A model generated the notes under the pieces. That model had not been told where the DNA came from, ran no database searches, and worked only from the letters and a program-made list of their open reading frames with translations. Below are positions 18,965-27,752 of a DNA stretch of 64,000 bases, piece by piece. Position 1 is the first letter of the stretch. The number at the start of each line of letters is the position of its first letter. The stretch comes from Novosphingobium sp. AP12 (lineage in GTDB: Bacteria > Pseudomonadota > Alphaproteobacteria > Sphingomonadales > Sphingomonadaceae), in the NCBI RefSeq assembly GCF_000281975.1, contig NZ_AKKE01000016.1, forward strand, positions 1 to 64,000, in the 5' to 3' direction. The position numbers and the translations under genes were made by a program.

Positions 18965-19199
18965 CGTTTGCCACCAGCAGCAGATTGGACAGCTCGCGAC
19001 CAAAATTCGTCGTTCCGAGGCGATGAAGGGAATGCCCGCTTACGCCGAAACCGGTCTTTTCAATTTTTACAGCTGCAGAGCAGCTATGCGCTCCGCGAAT
19101 GGTCGTTCACCGACAGCGCGGATCGAGAAAACCAGTCGTTCGTTCATCGGCCTATGAGCGCATGACGGATGGCTGGATTTTGGTGAGTGAATAGTTTGC
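18965..19199. other. Non-coding gap with a short dispersed motif
   Basis: No gene is visible. aaaaccagtcgttcgttcat at 19128-19147 matches 15844-15863 at 18 of 20 bases. The two genes around the gap converge. Confidence 0.45.
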
Positions 19200-20366
19200 T
19201 CATTGTCCTGCCGCCTTCACTTCAACCGTCATTACATCAAAGTCGAGCGCCAGTATCGCCGTTTGCGATATCACATCGTTTCCAATTGCGCCATTATCGC
19301 TGGCGCCGCTGCTGACATCCATTTTCTGGGCGTGAAGTGGAGTGCCAGCGAGCATGTAATCCAGTTCAGGAATTTTACGCCGCCTCGCGACGAACGTACC
19401 GCCAGCCCCGCCAACTCTTCCATCTTCCTCAAAAATGCTGGCATGCTGTTCAGGTGTTAATAAGGCTAACGCCGGAACTCCCAACTGGCTGGCGTTCGCG
19501 CCGGAATCGAGGAATATCCCCTGCACGCCCTTCTGCGTGGATAGCGCCAGTCCCAGCCCGCGTTCATCCCAATACAGACGCGTGGCAACCGACGACGACG
19601 TCTGGTTCACCTTCGGGCCGGTCTTACCAAGGGCCAGACGAGTTCCGTGGTCGAGCCATGCAACCTGGTGAAAAGCCGCCAGCGCCGGCAGTCCCAGGAT
19701 ACCGGGCAGCACGTTCCCATCGGGAAGACGCAGCATCGCGTCGGGCAGCACGAGCACCGGCAGATGCGCGATGAGCGCCGTACCGATCGTCAGCCGATCG
19801 ATCATCGCAAATCGACCTTCGACCTTGATTGTCGTGGAAGTCCCGATCGGCGCAGATCCCGTCACCATGCGTAGGTTCAGCTTCTTGGCCTCGCTTTCTG
19901 CGACGACTGAGATTTCCGCGCCGCTATCGACCAGCCAGGAAGATGGCGTATCGTTTGCAGAGACCCCGATCATCGATAGCCCTACCTTGGACCGAGCCAG
20001 CGGTGGGGTGACCGATCCCGTGGCCGAGACCGAAGGCTCATTTTGGAAAGCCTCGGCGATGGCGAGGTCGGATCGATCCTCGGCATCGCCGGAAAGCTCA
20101 ACAGAAAGGCGACAGGCTGCCACCCGTCGCTCTCCGCCGACCAGCACCCCAAGATTAAGGCATAGCCGATGGGCCAGCATGGCCCGCTGCGCAGCGGGAG
20201 CGTTCGGATGTCGGCGAAGCCAGGTTTCAATGGCGCGTGCCTCCGGGTCACCGCCAATTTCGGCGCGATATGCCAGACGACCCGCCTCGTCTTTGGGCGA
20301 AGGAGCATAGGGATCAGGTTGCGGAAGGGCATGGGTAATCGCGGCGAGCATAAGGATGGATAACAT
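19200..20366 (-). CDS. Exported retropepsin-like aspartic protease with two DSG motifs
   Basis: A 388-residue protein with a short signal (residues 1-14). Residues 20-110 form a helical, tetratricopeptide-like region. DSGAE at 147-151 is the catalytic motif of the retropepsin-like Asp_protease_2 family, and a second motif, DSGAN, appears at 287-291, so one chain may carry both halves of the active site. Each half has the following hydrophobic-hydrophobic-Gly feature (ILGLPAL and AIGNDV). The protein is probably periplasmic and cleaves peptides. It lies 32 bases below the racemase gene on the same strand and may belong to that transcript. Confidence 0.75.
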   Translation of the reverse strand: MLSILMLAAITHALPQPDPYAPSPKDEAGRLAYRAEIGGDPEARAIETWLRRHPNAPAAQRAMLAHRLCLNLGVLVGGERRVAACRLSVELSGDAEDRSDLAIAEAFQNEPSVSATGSVTPPLARSKVGLSMIGVSANDTPSSWLVDSGAEISVVAESEAKKLNLRMVTGSAPIGTSTTIKVEGRFAMIDRLTIGTALIAHLPVLVLPDAMLRLPDGNVLPGILGLPALAAFHQVAWLDHGTRLALGKTGPKVNQTSSSVATRLYWDERGLGLALSTQKGVQGIFLDSGANASQLGVPALALLTPEQHASIFEEDGRVGGAGGTFVARRRKIPELDYMLAGTPLHAQKMDVSSGASDNGAIGNDVISQTAILALDFDVMTVEVKAAGQ

Positions 20367-20398
20367 CGTTTGCGTCCCTGTATGTGGCTAAGGAGCGG

Positions 20399-21112
20399 TC
20401 AGGCGGGATCGGCGGGGTATGCGACCAGGGGTCGTTCGATTGCTGCCGCGGCGTGCAGCGCAGTCGTATCGAAAATCGGGACAGGGCTGTCTTCGGGACC
20501 GATCAGCAGCATGATCTCGGTGCATCCAAGGATGATCCCTTCCGCCCCGGCATCGACCATCCGTGCCATAATGTCCCGATAGGCAGCGCGAGAGGCGGCA
20601 TCGATCTTCCCCGCGACCAGTTCGTCGTAGATGATGCGGTGGACCGTCGCACGGTCCTGCTCCTCAGGAACGATGACGCTGAGTCCGTGCCGTTCAGTGA
20701 GCCGCCCTTTGTAGAAATCCTGCTCCATAGTGAAGGCGGTTCCAAGGAGTCCGACCGTCTTCAACCCGGCAGCCTTGATGGCCTCGGCGGTTGGATCGGC
20801 GATGTGCAGCAGCGGTATTTGGACGCCGGCTTCGACGCCCGGCGCGAGCCGATGCATCGTATTCGTGCAGATCAGCAGCAAGTCGCACCCGGCCGTTTCC
20901 AGCCGACGGGCGGCATCGACCATCATCTCGCCCAGTGCGTCCCAATCCCCGCGATGCTGAAGGTCCTCGATTTCCGAGAACTCGAACGACCACAGCAGGC
21001 AACGGGCCGAGGCCGTAGGGCCAAGCCGATCGCGCACGCCTTCATTGAGTATGCGATAGTATTCCGCCGAACTCTCCCACGACATGCCGCCTATGAGGCC
21101 GATCATCAGCAT
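20399..21112 (-). CDS. Aspartate/glutamate racemase family protein
   Basis: A 237-residue cofactor-independent amino-acid racemase. The two catalytic cysteines are Cys82 in ICTNTMH and Cys197 in LGCTEI; IGLIGGMSWESSAEYYR at the start is the typical first loop. It interconverts L- and D-amino acids, probably aspartate or glutamate. The ATG at 21112 has GGAG seven bases upstream; an ATG at 21136 is in frame but close to the preceding stop. It is downstream of a secreted esterase and gabD, which suggests amino-acid or peptide breakdown. Confidence 0.82.
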   Translation of the reverse strand: MLMIGLIGGMSWESSAEYYRILNEGVRDRLGPTASARCLLWSFEFSEIEDLQHRGDWDALGEMMVDAARRLETAGCDLLLICTNTMHRLAPGVEAGVQIPLLHIADPTAEAIKAAGLKTVGLLGTAFTMEQDFYKGRLTERHGLSVIVPEEQDRATVHRIIYDELVAGKIDAASRAAYRDIMARMVDAGAEGIILGCTEIMLLIGPEDSPVPIFDTTALHAAAAIERPLVAYPADPA

Positions 21113-21138
21113 GCTTTCACTCCATCCGACAGGCATGA

Positions 21139-22728
21139 CTATTTATGGCCGGATGGACGCGCGATCACGAACATTGCGCGCGCCATTTCCACCCAAAGGC
21201 CGTTGCGATCCCCATCGCGCGCATAGACCTGGTTCATGCTGTGCGTGGCGCCGGGCACGTAGGTGAAGTCGGCATGGCCGCCCACCTTGTCATACGCGGC
21301 TTCCAGGCGCCGGACGGAACCGTCGAGATAGTTTGAATCGGCCGTACCAACCGAGACATGTACCTTCCCGTCGAGATCCTTGCGAAGGCGGTGCCAATCG
21401 CGCTCGATCCGGTATGCGATGTCGTAATGGCTGCGCCAATAGGCCACCACTGCAGGATCGACCGCGCCGGTGATGCGATCGAACATGGGCACCGGCGTGC
21501 CGTCCGCACCCCGCGGCGAGAAGACCCATTCGAACGAGCGGAATTGCCCGCCGTCACGCCCGAGGACGGCTTCCAGACGTGACTGCTGCTCGATGGTCCG
21601 CCGCACCTTGCCACCGGCGCGTTCCAGCGGACGCGCCGCGCCGCTCGTGTCATGGTAGAGGTTGGCGCCTGCCGCGTAGAGATCCACGCCGATGAAATCG
21701 TGGAAGTCGGACGGGTCGGGCGAAGTCGGCCAGGCGCCGCCGAACATCTCCGGATGACTGACAATGGTCCAGAGGGCGAACCATCCGCCGGAGCTATGCC
21801 CGGTCAGGAAGCGACCGGTCGGCCGGGCGTCCATGCGATATCGCGCCTCCAGCGTGGGGATCACGTCCCGGATCAGCGCCTCTCCCCAAGGCCCGTTGTT
21901 CAGGCTGTCCGCGAACTCCGTCGTGCCGGTCGGCGACGAGAAGTCGAGCGCCACCCAGATCATCGGCGGGATCGCTCCTGTCTCCATCAGATGCCATTGG
22001 CGGGACAGTTGCTGGCCATCCAGCGTGTGCGTCGCGCCGAACCCGCCGGCGGTGTAGACCACCGGATAAGTCACCCGTGCCTTCGCGTCGTAGCCGGGGG
22101 GTGTCAGTACCCATGCATTGATCGTTTGGGGAATACCACGGAAGCGGGTCAGCGACGGCGACACGATGCGTTCGTCGTGCAGATGCTCACGCGAAGCTGC
22201 AATCTGCGCAACGGCAGCCGGGGGATAACCCGCCGTGTCGAACTGGCCGGGGCCGGGACCGATGGCATGATCCAGAGCGATCTCGGCGGGCGATGCCAGA
22301 GGAAGACGGACAGTCACGACGTTCGAGACAAGATCACCTGGGCCTCTGCCGGCATAGTTGTAATCGCCGTTGCGATCGAGAACGGCTTGCACGCGATAGT
22401 CGCCCGGCGGCAATGAGGCGAAACCCATGGGAAATGCGAGGTCGTCCGTGTCGATGACGGCACGGCGATCGGTGCCGAAATCGGAGACGTCACGAGCCGC
22501 GACTGCGACCTTCGCGTCAGGATCGCCTATGTCCACGGCATCGACGTTCGCATCGGCAGCCCGCTCCCGTTCGGCAAAGATCAGCAGCCTGCCCGGCGCA
22601 TTGCCCTCGACGATCGCTGGAAGTGTCACTGTGATCCGTGTTTCGGGATGTGCAGCGCCCATCAGCCACAGCGCGCCGAACATCAGGCACATCGGACGGG
22701 CAAGCGATCTGACAGGAAAAGCTCTCAT
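21139..22728 (-). CDS. Secreted esterase (esterase D / PF00756-type alpha/beta hydrolase)
   Basis: A 529-residue protein with a signal peptide (MCLMFGALWLMGAAHP). Residues 30-170 are a beta-rich domain of unknown role. The alpha/beta hydrolase domain follows, with the nucleophile in GHSSGG and a late GATHS that supplies the histidine. Similar enzymes remove acyl groups from sugars, peptides or siderophores in the periplasm or outside the cell. The order gabD, esterase, racemase on one strand with a 168-base gap after gabD suggests a shared regulon under the divergent LysR gene. Confidence 0.8.
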   Translation of the reverse strand: MRAFPVRSLARPMCLMFGALWLMGAAHPETRITVTLPAIVEGNAPGRLLIFAERERAADANVDAVDIGDPDAKVAVAARDVSDFGTDRRAVIDTDDLAFPMGFASLPPGDYRVQAVLDRNGDYNYAGRGPGDLVSNVVTVRLPLASPAEIALDHAIGPGPGQFDTAGYPPAAVAQIAASREHLHDERIVSPSLTRFRGIPQTINAWVLTPPGYDAKARVTYPVVYTAGGFGATHTLDGQQLSRQWHLMETGAIPPMIWVALDFSSPTGTTEFADSLNNGPWGEALIRDVIPTLEARYRMDARPTGRFLTGHSSGGWFALWTIVSHPEMFGGAWPTSPDPSDFHDFIGVDLYAAGANLYHDTSGAARPLERAGGKVRRTIEQQSRLEAVLGRDGGQFRSFEWVFSPRGADGTPVPMFDRITGAVDPAVVAYWRSHYDIAYRIERDWHRLRKDLDGKVHVSVGTADSNYLDGSVRRLEAAYDKVGGHADFTYVPGATHSMNQVYARDGDRNGLWVEMARAMFVIARPSGHK

Positions 22729-22896
22729 TCTTCTCTATTCGCTGCGCAGGGGAGATCGGTCACACCTGGTCGTCATACCATTACCGTGTGTCGCGCAACC
22801 GCGGGCCCCCTTATGCCCGCGCGGGAAGGGCGGAAGGATAAGACGCGTTCGGCTCCGGACAGCGCGGACGTGCCCGGGGCGTGAACGCGCTGTCCG

Positions 22897-24282
22897 TCAG
22901 GGCTTGCGTGCGAGGCCGGCCATCAGGACGTACTTGACCTCGACATATTCCTCGATGCCGTAATAGCTGCCCTCGCGGCCGTAGCCGGAGTGCTTGACGC
23001 CGCCGAACGGGACCGAGGCCGTGCCGACCGCGCCGGAGTTGAGGATGACCATGCCCGACTCGATCTCCTGCGACAGACGGAACGCCCGGCCAAGGTCCCG
23101 CGTGAAGGCATAGGCGACAAGGCCGTATTCGGAGTTGTTGGCGCGTTCGATCACCTCCTCCTCGGTGTGGAAGCGGTAGATAGGCATCACGGGCCCGAAT
23201 ATCTCGGTCTCGGCCATGGCCGCATCGTCGCCGATGTCGGCAAGGATCGTCGGTTCGTAGAACAGTCCGCCCAGACTGTGCTGCCTGCCGCCGATGACGA
23301 CGCGGGCGCCATGGCTGCGGGCATCGTCGACAAGGCCCGCGACTTTGTCGAAGCCGGTCTGGTTTACGAGCGGGCCGACTACGAAGTCCTCGCGCATGCC
23401 ATCGCCGACCTCGATCCCGCCGACCCGTTCCGCCAATGCGTCCACGAAGCGATCGTAGATCGCGTCATGCACGTAGAAGCGGTTGGGAGAGATGCAGACC
23501 TGCCCCGAGTTGCGCAGCTTCGCGGCGACGGCGCCGGCGATGGCCTCGTCGAAATCGGCGTCGTCGAAGACGATGAACGGCGCGTTGCCGCCCAGTTCCA
23601 GCGTCATCTTGGTCAGCGTCGCGCCGCTCGCGCTGGCAAGCAGTTTGCCGACTGCGGTAGAGCCGGTGAACGAGATCTTGCGGATGCGGTCGTCACCGGT
23701 GAACAGTGTGCCGATTTCCTTGGGATTGCCGGTTACCATCTCGAACACGCCCGCCGGGATGCCTGCCTTTCGGGCATAGTCGAGCAGCTTGTAGGCGGTG
23801 AGCGGCGTCTCCTCGGACGGCTTGATGATCATCGTGCAGCCCGCCGCGAGCGCGGTCGCGATCTTGCGACAGATCATCATGAACGGGAAGTTCCACGGGG
23901 TAATGGCCGCAGTCGGTCCGACCGCCTGCTTGATGACCATCACCGACGAACCTGCGGCGTGGGTCGGGATGGTGTCGCCGTAGACGCGCTTCGCCTCCTC
24001 GGCATACCATTCGATGAAGCCGAGACCATAGTCGATTTCGCCGAGTGCTTCGGAGAGGCACTTGCCGTTCTCCTGCACCATGATCTCGGCGAAAGCGCGC
24101 TTGTCCGCCTTCACCAGATCGAACCACGCCCGTAGCAACTCGCTGCGTTCCTTGGCGAGCCGGCGCGACCATGCGGGAAACGCCGCGCAGGTGCGATCGA
24201 TGGCTGCCCCGACCTCGGCGACGGAAAGTTCGGGCGCTTCGCCGACGACAGAGCCGTTGGCCGGATTGTAGACGGTAATCAT
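22897..24282 (-). CDS. gabD: NAD(P)-dependent succinate-semialdehyde dehydrogenase
   Basis: A 461-residue aldehyde dehydrogenase. The cofactor loop FTGSTAVGK is at 205-213, the general base Glu229 in LELGGNAP and the nucleophile Cys263 in GQVCISPNR. The phrases KCLSEALGEI, TPWNFPF and the short length fit the SSADH group, which oxidises succinate semialdehyde to succinate at the end of GABA breakdown. Related semialdehydes cannot be excluded. It is cytosolic. It sits below the small Atu4866-like gene and is divergent from a LysR regulator. Confidence 0.88.
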   Translation of the reverse strand: MITVYNPANGSVVGEAPELSVAEVGAAIDRTCAAFPAWSRRLAKERSELLRAWFDLVKADKRAFAEIMVQENGKCLSEALGEIDYGLGFIEWYAEEAKRVYGDTIPTHAAGSSVMVIKQAVGPTAAITPWNFPFMMICRKIATALAAGCTMIIKPSEETPLTAYKLLDYARKAGIPAGVFEMVTGNPKEIGTLFTGDDRIRKISFTGSTAVGKLLASASGATLTKMTLELGGNAPFIVFDDADFDEAIAGAVAAKLRNSGQVCISPNRFYVHDAIYDRFVDALAERVGGIEVGDGMREDFVVGPLVNQTGFDKVAGLVDDARSHGARVVIGGRQHSLGGLFYEPTILADIGDDAAMAETEIFGPVMPIYRFHTEEEVIERANNSEYGLVAYAFTRDLGRAFRLSQEIESGMVILNSGAVGTASVPFGGVKHSGYGREGSYYGIEEYVEVKYVLMAGLARKP

Positions 24283-24341
24283 GATTTCACCTCATGCTGG
24301 AGTTTGGATACGGCGACGGGAAGGCGGTGGAACCGCGCGTG

Positions 24342-24599
24342 CTATTTCGGCGGCGCCTCGCGGCGGAATTTCATGCCGACATGGTGGAGGACGCCGTCGA
24401 TGAACGTGCCGTCGGCTTCGAAGCCGGTGTCATCCCAGTATCGGATGCGCGGGCCATCGACCTCGTAACGGCCCTGATAGGCGCTTTTCTGGTTGCCTCC
24501 GGCCTCGTCGTAGCGGCCATCGGGCATGAGTTCCTGGCGAATGTAACCGTCCGCCGTGACCCACAGTCCGACGACCGGCGAGGGGTCTGTATCCGTCAT
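24342..24599 (-). CDS. Small Atu4866-like protein
   Basis: An 85-residue protein that reads as one compact beta-rich domain, starting MTDTDPSPVVGLWVTADGYI. GLW..ADGYIRQEL, GRYDEAGG, YQGRYEV and YWDDTGFEADG are the hallmarks of the Atu4866 family, lipocalin-like small proteins without a known reaction. Members often sit beside LysR regulators and oxidoreductases, as here: the LysR start is 107 bases away on the other strand, and gabD follows 59 bases downstream. An upstream in-frame ATG (24647) would add 16 residues and run into the operator region. Confidence 0.75.
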   Translation of the reverse strand: MTDTDPSPVVGLWVTADGYIRQELMPDGRYDEAGGNQKSAYQGRYEVDGPRIRYWDDTGFEADGTFIDGVLHHVGMKFRREAPPK

Positions 24600-24657
24600 T
24601 TTTCGATCTCCGCGCTCGGGCTGCGGGAGCGGAAATAGATATACCACCGCGACACAT

Positions 24658-24700
24658 CCAATATATCGTGTGTCATTGGTGATACGTTCGATATATCACG
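24658..24700. promoter_or_regulatory. Candidate LysR operator: twin ATATATC boxes
   Basis: ccaatatatcgtg (24658-24670) and cgatatatcacg (24689-24700) form an inverted pair with cores 30 bases apart, about three helical turns, in the divergent region between the Atu4866-like gene and lysR. The spacing and AT-rich cores suit a tetrameric LysR regulator. Binding is an inference. Confidence 0.45.
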
Positions 24701-24706
24701 TCGACC

Positions 24707-25600
24707 ATGGAACTCAGACACCTCAGATACTTCCTCGCCGTCGCCGAGGAGCTCAATTTCCGACGCGCCGCCGAGCGCCTGGGCATCGCGCAGCCGCCGC
24801 TCAGCTCGCAAATCCACGACCTTGAGCGAGAACTGGGGGTCTCGCTGTTCCGCCGCGTACCGAAGGGTGCCGAACTGACAGAGGCTGGCGCCGCGTTTCT
24901 TGCCGAGGTGCCGGCCGCCTTCGAACAGGTCGAGCGCGCCGTTCGCATGGCCCGGCGCGGGGGGCGCGGAGAGGTCGGTCGTCTTCGCGTGGGCTTCACC
25001 GGCTCGACCCTTTTCAACGGCATCGTCCCCCACGCCATCCGGGAATTTCGGCGCGCCTTCCCCGAGGTGGAGCTGGAGCTTGAGGAACGGAACAGCATCC
25101 ACCTGCTCGACCGTTTGACACACCAGAGGCTCGATGCGGTCTTCATCCGGCCGGGCGAGGATGCGCCGACCGGCGTGACGCTTCTGCCGCTCCCTTCGGA
25201 GAGCATGATGGCGGTCGTGCCGGCGGAGCATCCCCTGGCAGGCAAATATGCGATCGAGCTTGGTGAACTCGCCGACGAGCGCTTCGTGATGTTCTCGCGG
25301 GTGCTGGGACCGGCGCTCTACGACGAAGTCATCGGCGCCTGCCGCGAAGTCGGCTTCGAACCGCAGATCGGCCAGATCGCCTCCCAGATCACTTCGATCG
25401 CCAATCTCGTGGCCGTCGGCATCGGCGTCTCGATCGTGCCTGAACATGTGGCGAATGCGGCGGTGAGCGGGGTGAATTACCTGCCCATAAAGGGCAGGGC
25501 GCCCACCGCGAGGAATGCACTGGCGACGAGGATGGACGATCGCAGCGTGATTACGAAGAACTTCAGGACGTTCGTGCGGCAGGCTGGCCGGCGGCCGTAA
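24707..25600 (+). CDS. LysR-family transcriptional regulator
   Basis: A 297-residue regulator. MELRHLRYFLAVAEELNFRRAAERLGIAQPPLSSQIHDLE is the N-terminal winged helix; residues about 92-290 form the periplasmic-binding-like effector domain (RLRVGFTGSTLFNGIVP and so on). The start resembles BenM/CatM-type members that respond to aromatic or short carboxylic acids. It is divergent from the Atu4866-like/gabD/esterase/racemase genes and probably activates them. The start abuts the twin ATATATC boxes, which also fits autoregulation. Confidence 0.88.
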   Translation: MELRHLRYFLAVAEELNFRRAAERLGIAQPPLSSQIHDLERELGVSLFRRVPKGAELTEAGAAFLAEVPAAFEQVERAVRMARRGGRGEVGRLRVGFTGSTLFNGIVPHAIREFRRAFPEVELELEERNSIHLLDRLTHQRLDAVFIRPGEDAPTGVTLLPLPSESMMAVVPAEHPLAGKYAIELGELADERFVMFSRVLGPALYDEVIGACREVGFEPQIGQIASQITSIANLVAVGIGVSIVPEHVANAAVSGVNYLPIKGRAPTARNALATRMDDRSVITKNFRTFVRQAGRRP

Positions 25601-25604
25601 CGGC

Positions 25605-26186
25605 TCAGGCCGCCGCTGCTTTGGATCGCCGGCGCGCGCCGCTGACCGTCAACGAGACGGCCGAGATCAGGAAGTAGAAGGCGCCGAAAGCGGCATAGGG
25701 CGCGATGTCCGTGATGCCGACCGGCGCGGCGCCGGCCGCCTTGCTCAGCATGTGCGCGCCCGCGAGGCCCGACTGCGCGCCGCTCAGGATCATCGCCCAC
25801 TGCGCACCGTAGGACTTCCAGCGGCGCACGCCGGTAAGGAGCTGGAAGAGGCCGGAAAGAATCGCCCACACGCCGAAGATCTGGAGCACTGCGTGCATGC
25901 CGTGCGGCAAGGTTACGGCGACGGCGACCGCGGTCACGACGCTGACGAGGAAGTTGAGCATCTGGCTCTTGTTCTTTACAAGGCCACCGCTCCGACTGGC
26001 GTCGAGATAGTTCGCAGCGGCGTCCCAGGCGGGGTAGGCGACCAGCATCACCGCAGCCAGCGGCGGCATGCTCTTCGCGGCCGTGAACGCGAGCGCGACC
26101 CAGGCGGCCGATACGGCAAAGCGCAGATAGTAGTAGGTCTTGAGCCAACCGCGATCCGGGGCGGTCGCTTCGATGACGGTCTTCAT
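25605..26186 (-). CDS. DUF308-like integral membrane protein
   Basis: A 193-residue protein with about six hydrophobic helices (for example FAVSAAWVALAF, FLVSVVTAVAVAVTL, APYAAFGAFYFLISAVSL). The repeated short helical hairpins resemble DUF308 (HdeD-like) membrane proteins, which are linked to stress in enteric bacteria. The position downstream of an ECF sigma factor and its NrsF anti-sigma suggests membership in that stress regulon. A 123-base gap to nrsF leaves room for a separate promoter. Confidence 0.6.
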   Translation of the reverse strand: MKTVIEATAPDRGWLKTYYYLRFAVSAAWVALAFTAAKSMPPLAAVMLVAYPAWDAAANYLDASRSGGLVKNKSQMLNFLVSVVTAVAVAVTLPHGMHAVLQIFGVWAILSGLFQLLTGVRRWKSYGAQWAMILSGAQSGLAGAHMLSKAAGAAPVGITDIAPYAAFGAFYFLISAVSLTVSGARRRSKAAAA

Positions 26187-26309
26187 GGCGGCATTCCTTT
26201 TCTGGAAAATGAGGACGCAGGCTTCCCTTCCCGAAAATCGGGTTGGCCGTTGCGGAGTGGATGTTTTTCCCGAGGCCGGGCCGCCTTGCGATCGGCCGGC
26301 GCGGGGTGG

Positions 26310-26951
26310 CTAGAGGCGGAAGCGTCGCGGCAGGCCCCACCGCGCCGCGGCGGCCACGGCGGCGCACCCGGCGGTATACCAGACCACGACATACAGCGGG
26401 TCGTTGAACGGGCAGCAGAAGGCGAAGACGAAGGCTCCGCATGCTCCCGCCGCGATGCCCGAGGCGAGCGCGCTGAGCCTTGGCTGGGTCGGTGCGGCCC
26501 TGCGCATCAGCGCCCCCAGCAGCAGCGCGACCGGAAGCGAGAGCACGAAGATCGAAACGGCGCACATCACGCCTCTCGCCGGATCGATGCGATCCAGCAG
26601 GGCGCGCTCGCCCATGCCGTCGGGGGTGACGAACGCGCCGCCCACGATCGCTAGGATCGCTACTGCACAGGCGAGCATCAGCCCTTTTCGGGGCCGCGCG
26701 GTGGGCGCGAAGGAGCGCAGCGCCAGCACGCAGGCGATCACCGCCAGGATGCCGAGGCTTCCCACCCGCCAGATCAGAAACGGCGAGCCGGTCATGTGGT
26801 CCATGTCCGGCCGCATCACGCCCATGGCTTGGAACAGCGCCAGTTCGGCAGCGGCGAGCGCGAGGACCAGCCCGCCTTCGCGCAGCATGTTCCTGCGCCG
26901 CACCGGCGCGAGATCGGACGACAGGTCGAGGATCAGGGGTTCATGCGACAT
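26310..26951 (-). CDS. nrsF: NrsF-type membrane anti-sigma factor (DUF1109)
   Basis: A 213-residue protein with six predicted membrane helices and a short cytosolic N terminus (residues 1-25) that would hold the sigma factor. Cys130 and Cys180 match in position the two conserved cysteines that in Caulobacter NrsF are needed to release SigF under chromate or cadmium stress; Cys171 and Cys179 are extra. The CPFNDPLYVVVWY segment is the family signature. Its start overlaps the end of the sigma gene by 11 bases, so the two are made together. Confidence 0.82.
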   Translation of the reverse strand: MSHEPLILDLSSDLAPVRRRNMLREGGLVLALAAAELALFQAMGVMRPDMDHMTGSPFLIWRVGSLGILAVIACVLALRSFAPTARPRKGLMLACAVAILAIVGGAFVTPDGMGERALLDRIDPARGVMCAVSIFVLSLPVALLLGALMRRAAPTQPRLSALASGIAAGACGAFVFAFCCPFNDPLYVVVWYTAGCAAVAAAARWGLPRRFRL

Positions 26952-27552
26952 CGTGGGTCTTCTCGATGATGGCCGTCAGGCGCTGGAGCCCGCGGTGGAT
27001 GTTCATTTTCACCGCCGACGGGGAAAGGCCGGTCTGGGCCGAAGCATCCTCGACGCTGTATCCCTGCACTTTGACCAGCAGGATCGCCTGCGCCTGCGCG
27101 GGCCGCAGCCCTTCGAGCAGGCCGGCGAGCACGGAACTGCTGACCACCGACGCCTCGTGGTCCCCGACCGCGACCTCGTCCGACAGCGCCTCCACCGGCC
27201 GCCGCGCCAGGCTGCGCAACTGGTCGACCCATTTGTTCTTGGCGATCGCCGCCAGCCAGGGGGTGAGCGGATACTGCGGGTCGTAGGTGTGGCGTCGCCG
27301 GTGAACCGCGAGCAGCGTCTCCTGAACCGCATCGTCGACGTCGCCCGGCGGGAGCCGCCGCTGGAAGTAGCGGGTGAGCCATTCGGACATCTCCGCCAGC
27401 AACCGGCGATACGCGCCGCCATGTCCGTTCTGGGCGGCCACCATCAGGCTGCCCCAGCTGTCCGCCGCCGTCCGGGGCGGCTGCGCGCGACCGGGCTGCC
27501 GCGCGCTCGAAGCCGGCTTTGAGATCAATCTCGAGAGAAAGTCCGAACCCAT
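26941..27552 (-). CDS. sigF: ECF sigma factor, SigF type
   Basis: A 203-residue sigma-70 protein with only regions 2 and 4: DDAVQETLLAVHRRRHTYDPQYPLTPWLAAIAKNKWVD is region 2, and GYSVEDASAQTGLSPSAVKMNIHRGLQRL is the region 4 helix-turn-helix. The first 36 residues are rich in Arg, Pro and Ser and unlike the family; Met37 (27444) leads straight into the conserved VAAQNGHGGAYRRLL, so the true start may be there. Partner of the overlapping nrsF gene. It probably drives a small set of oxidative or metal stress genes. Confidence 0.82.
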   Translation of the reverse strand: MGSDFLSRLISKPASSARQPGRAQPPRTAADSWGSLMVAAQNGHGGAYRRLLAEMSEWLTRYFQRRLPPGDVDDAVQETLLAVHRRRHTYDPQYPLTPWLAAIAKNKWVDQLRSLARRPVEALSDEVAVGDHEASVVSSSVLAGLLEGLRPAQAQAILLVKVQGYSVEDASAQTGLSPSAVKMNIHRGLQRLTAIIEKTHDVA

Positions 27553-27561
27553 GACTGCTTA

Positions 27562-27587
27562 TTCGCGCGCGGGGAAGTTTCGGTCAC
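27562..27587 (-). promoter_or_regulatory. Candidate SigF-type autoregulatory promoter
   Basis: On the minus strand, GTGACC (27587-27582), 16 bases, then CGAA (27565-27562) nearly matches the Caulobacter SigF promoter as I recall it (GTAACC-N16-CGAA). It ends only ten bases before the annotated ATG at 27552, which fits better if translation begins at Met37. Confidence 0.4.
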
Positions 27588-27752
27588 TCGCCGCCGAATT
27601 TTTTCCAGGGCGTTCGCCGGACGGCGGAATGACGCCGCCGGGAAGGTCGTACCTGGCCGCACCTGATCCTTCGCTTCGGCGGGCGCCGGGCATGGCGTTA
27701 TTCAGCCTTATCCGGATCGCCGCGAACGCGCGCGAATGGGCGTCCAGACGCA

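Noticed and set aside
25605..27552. Bufferin-type metal-response operon behind the sigma factor
   Set aside because: The downstream genes lack the small Cys-rich protein and the DUF692/DUF2063 partners; only nrsF and a DUF308-like gene are found.
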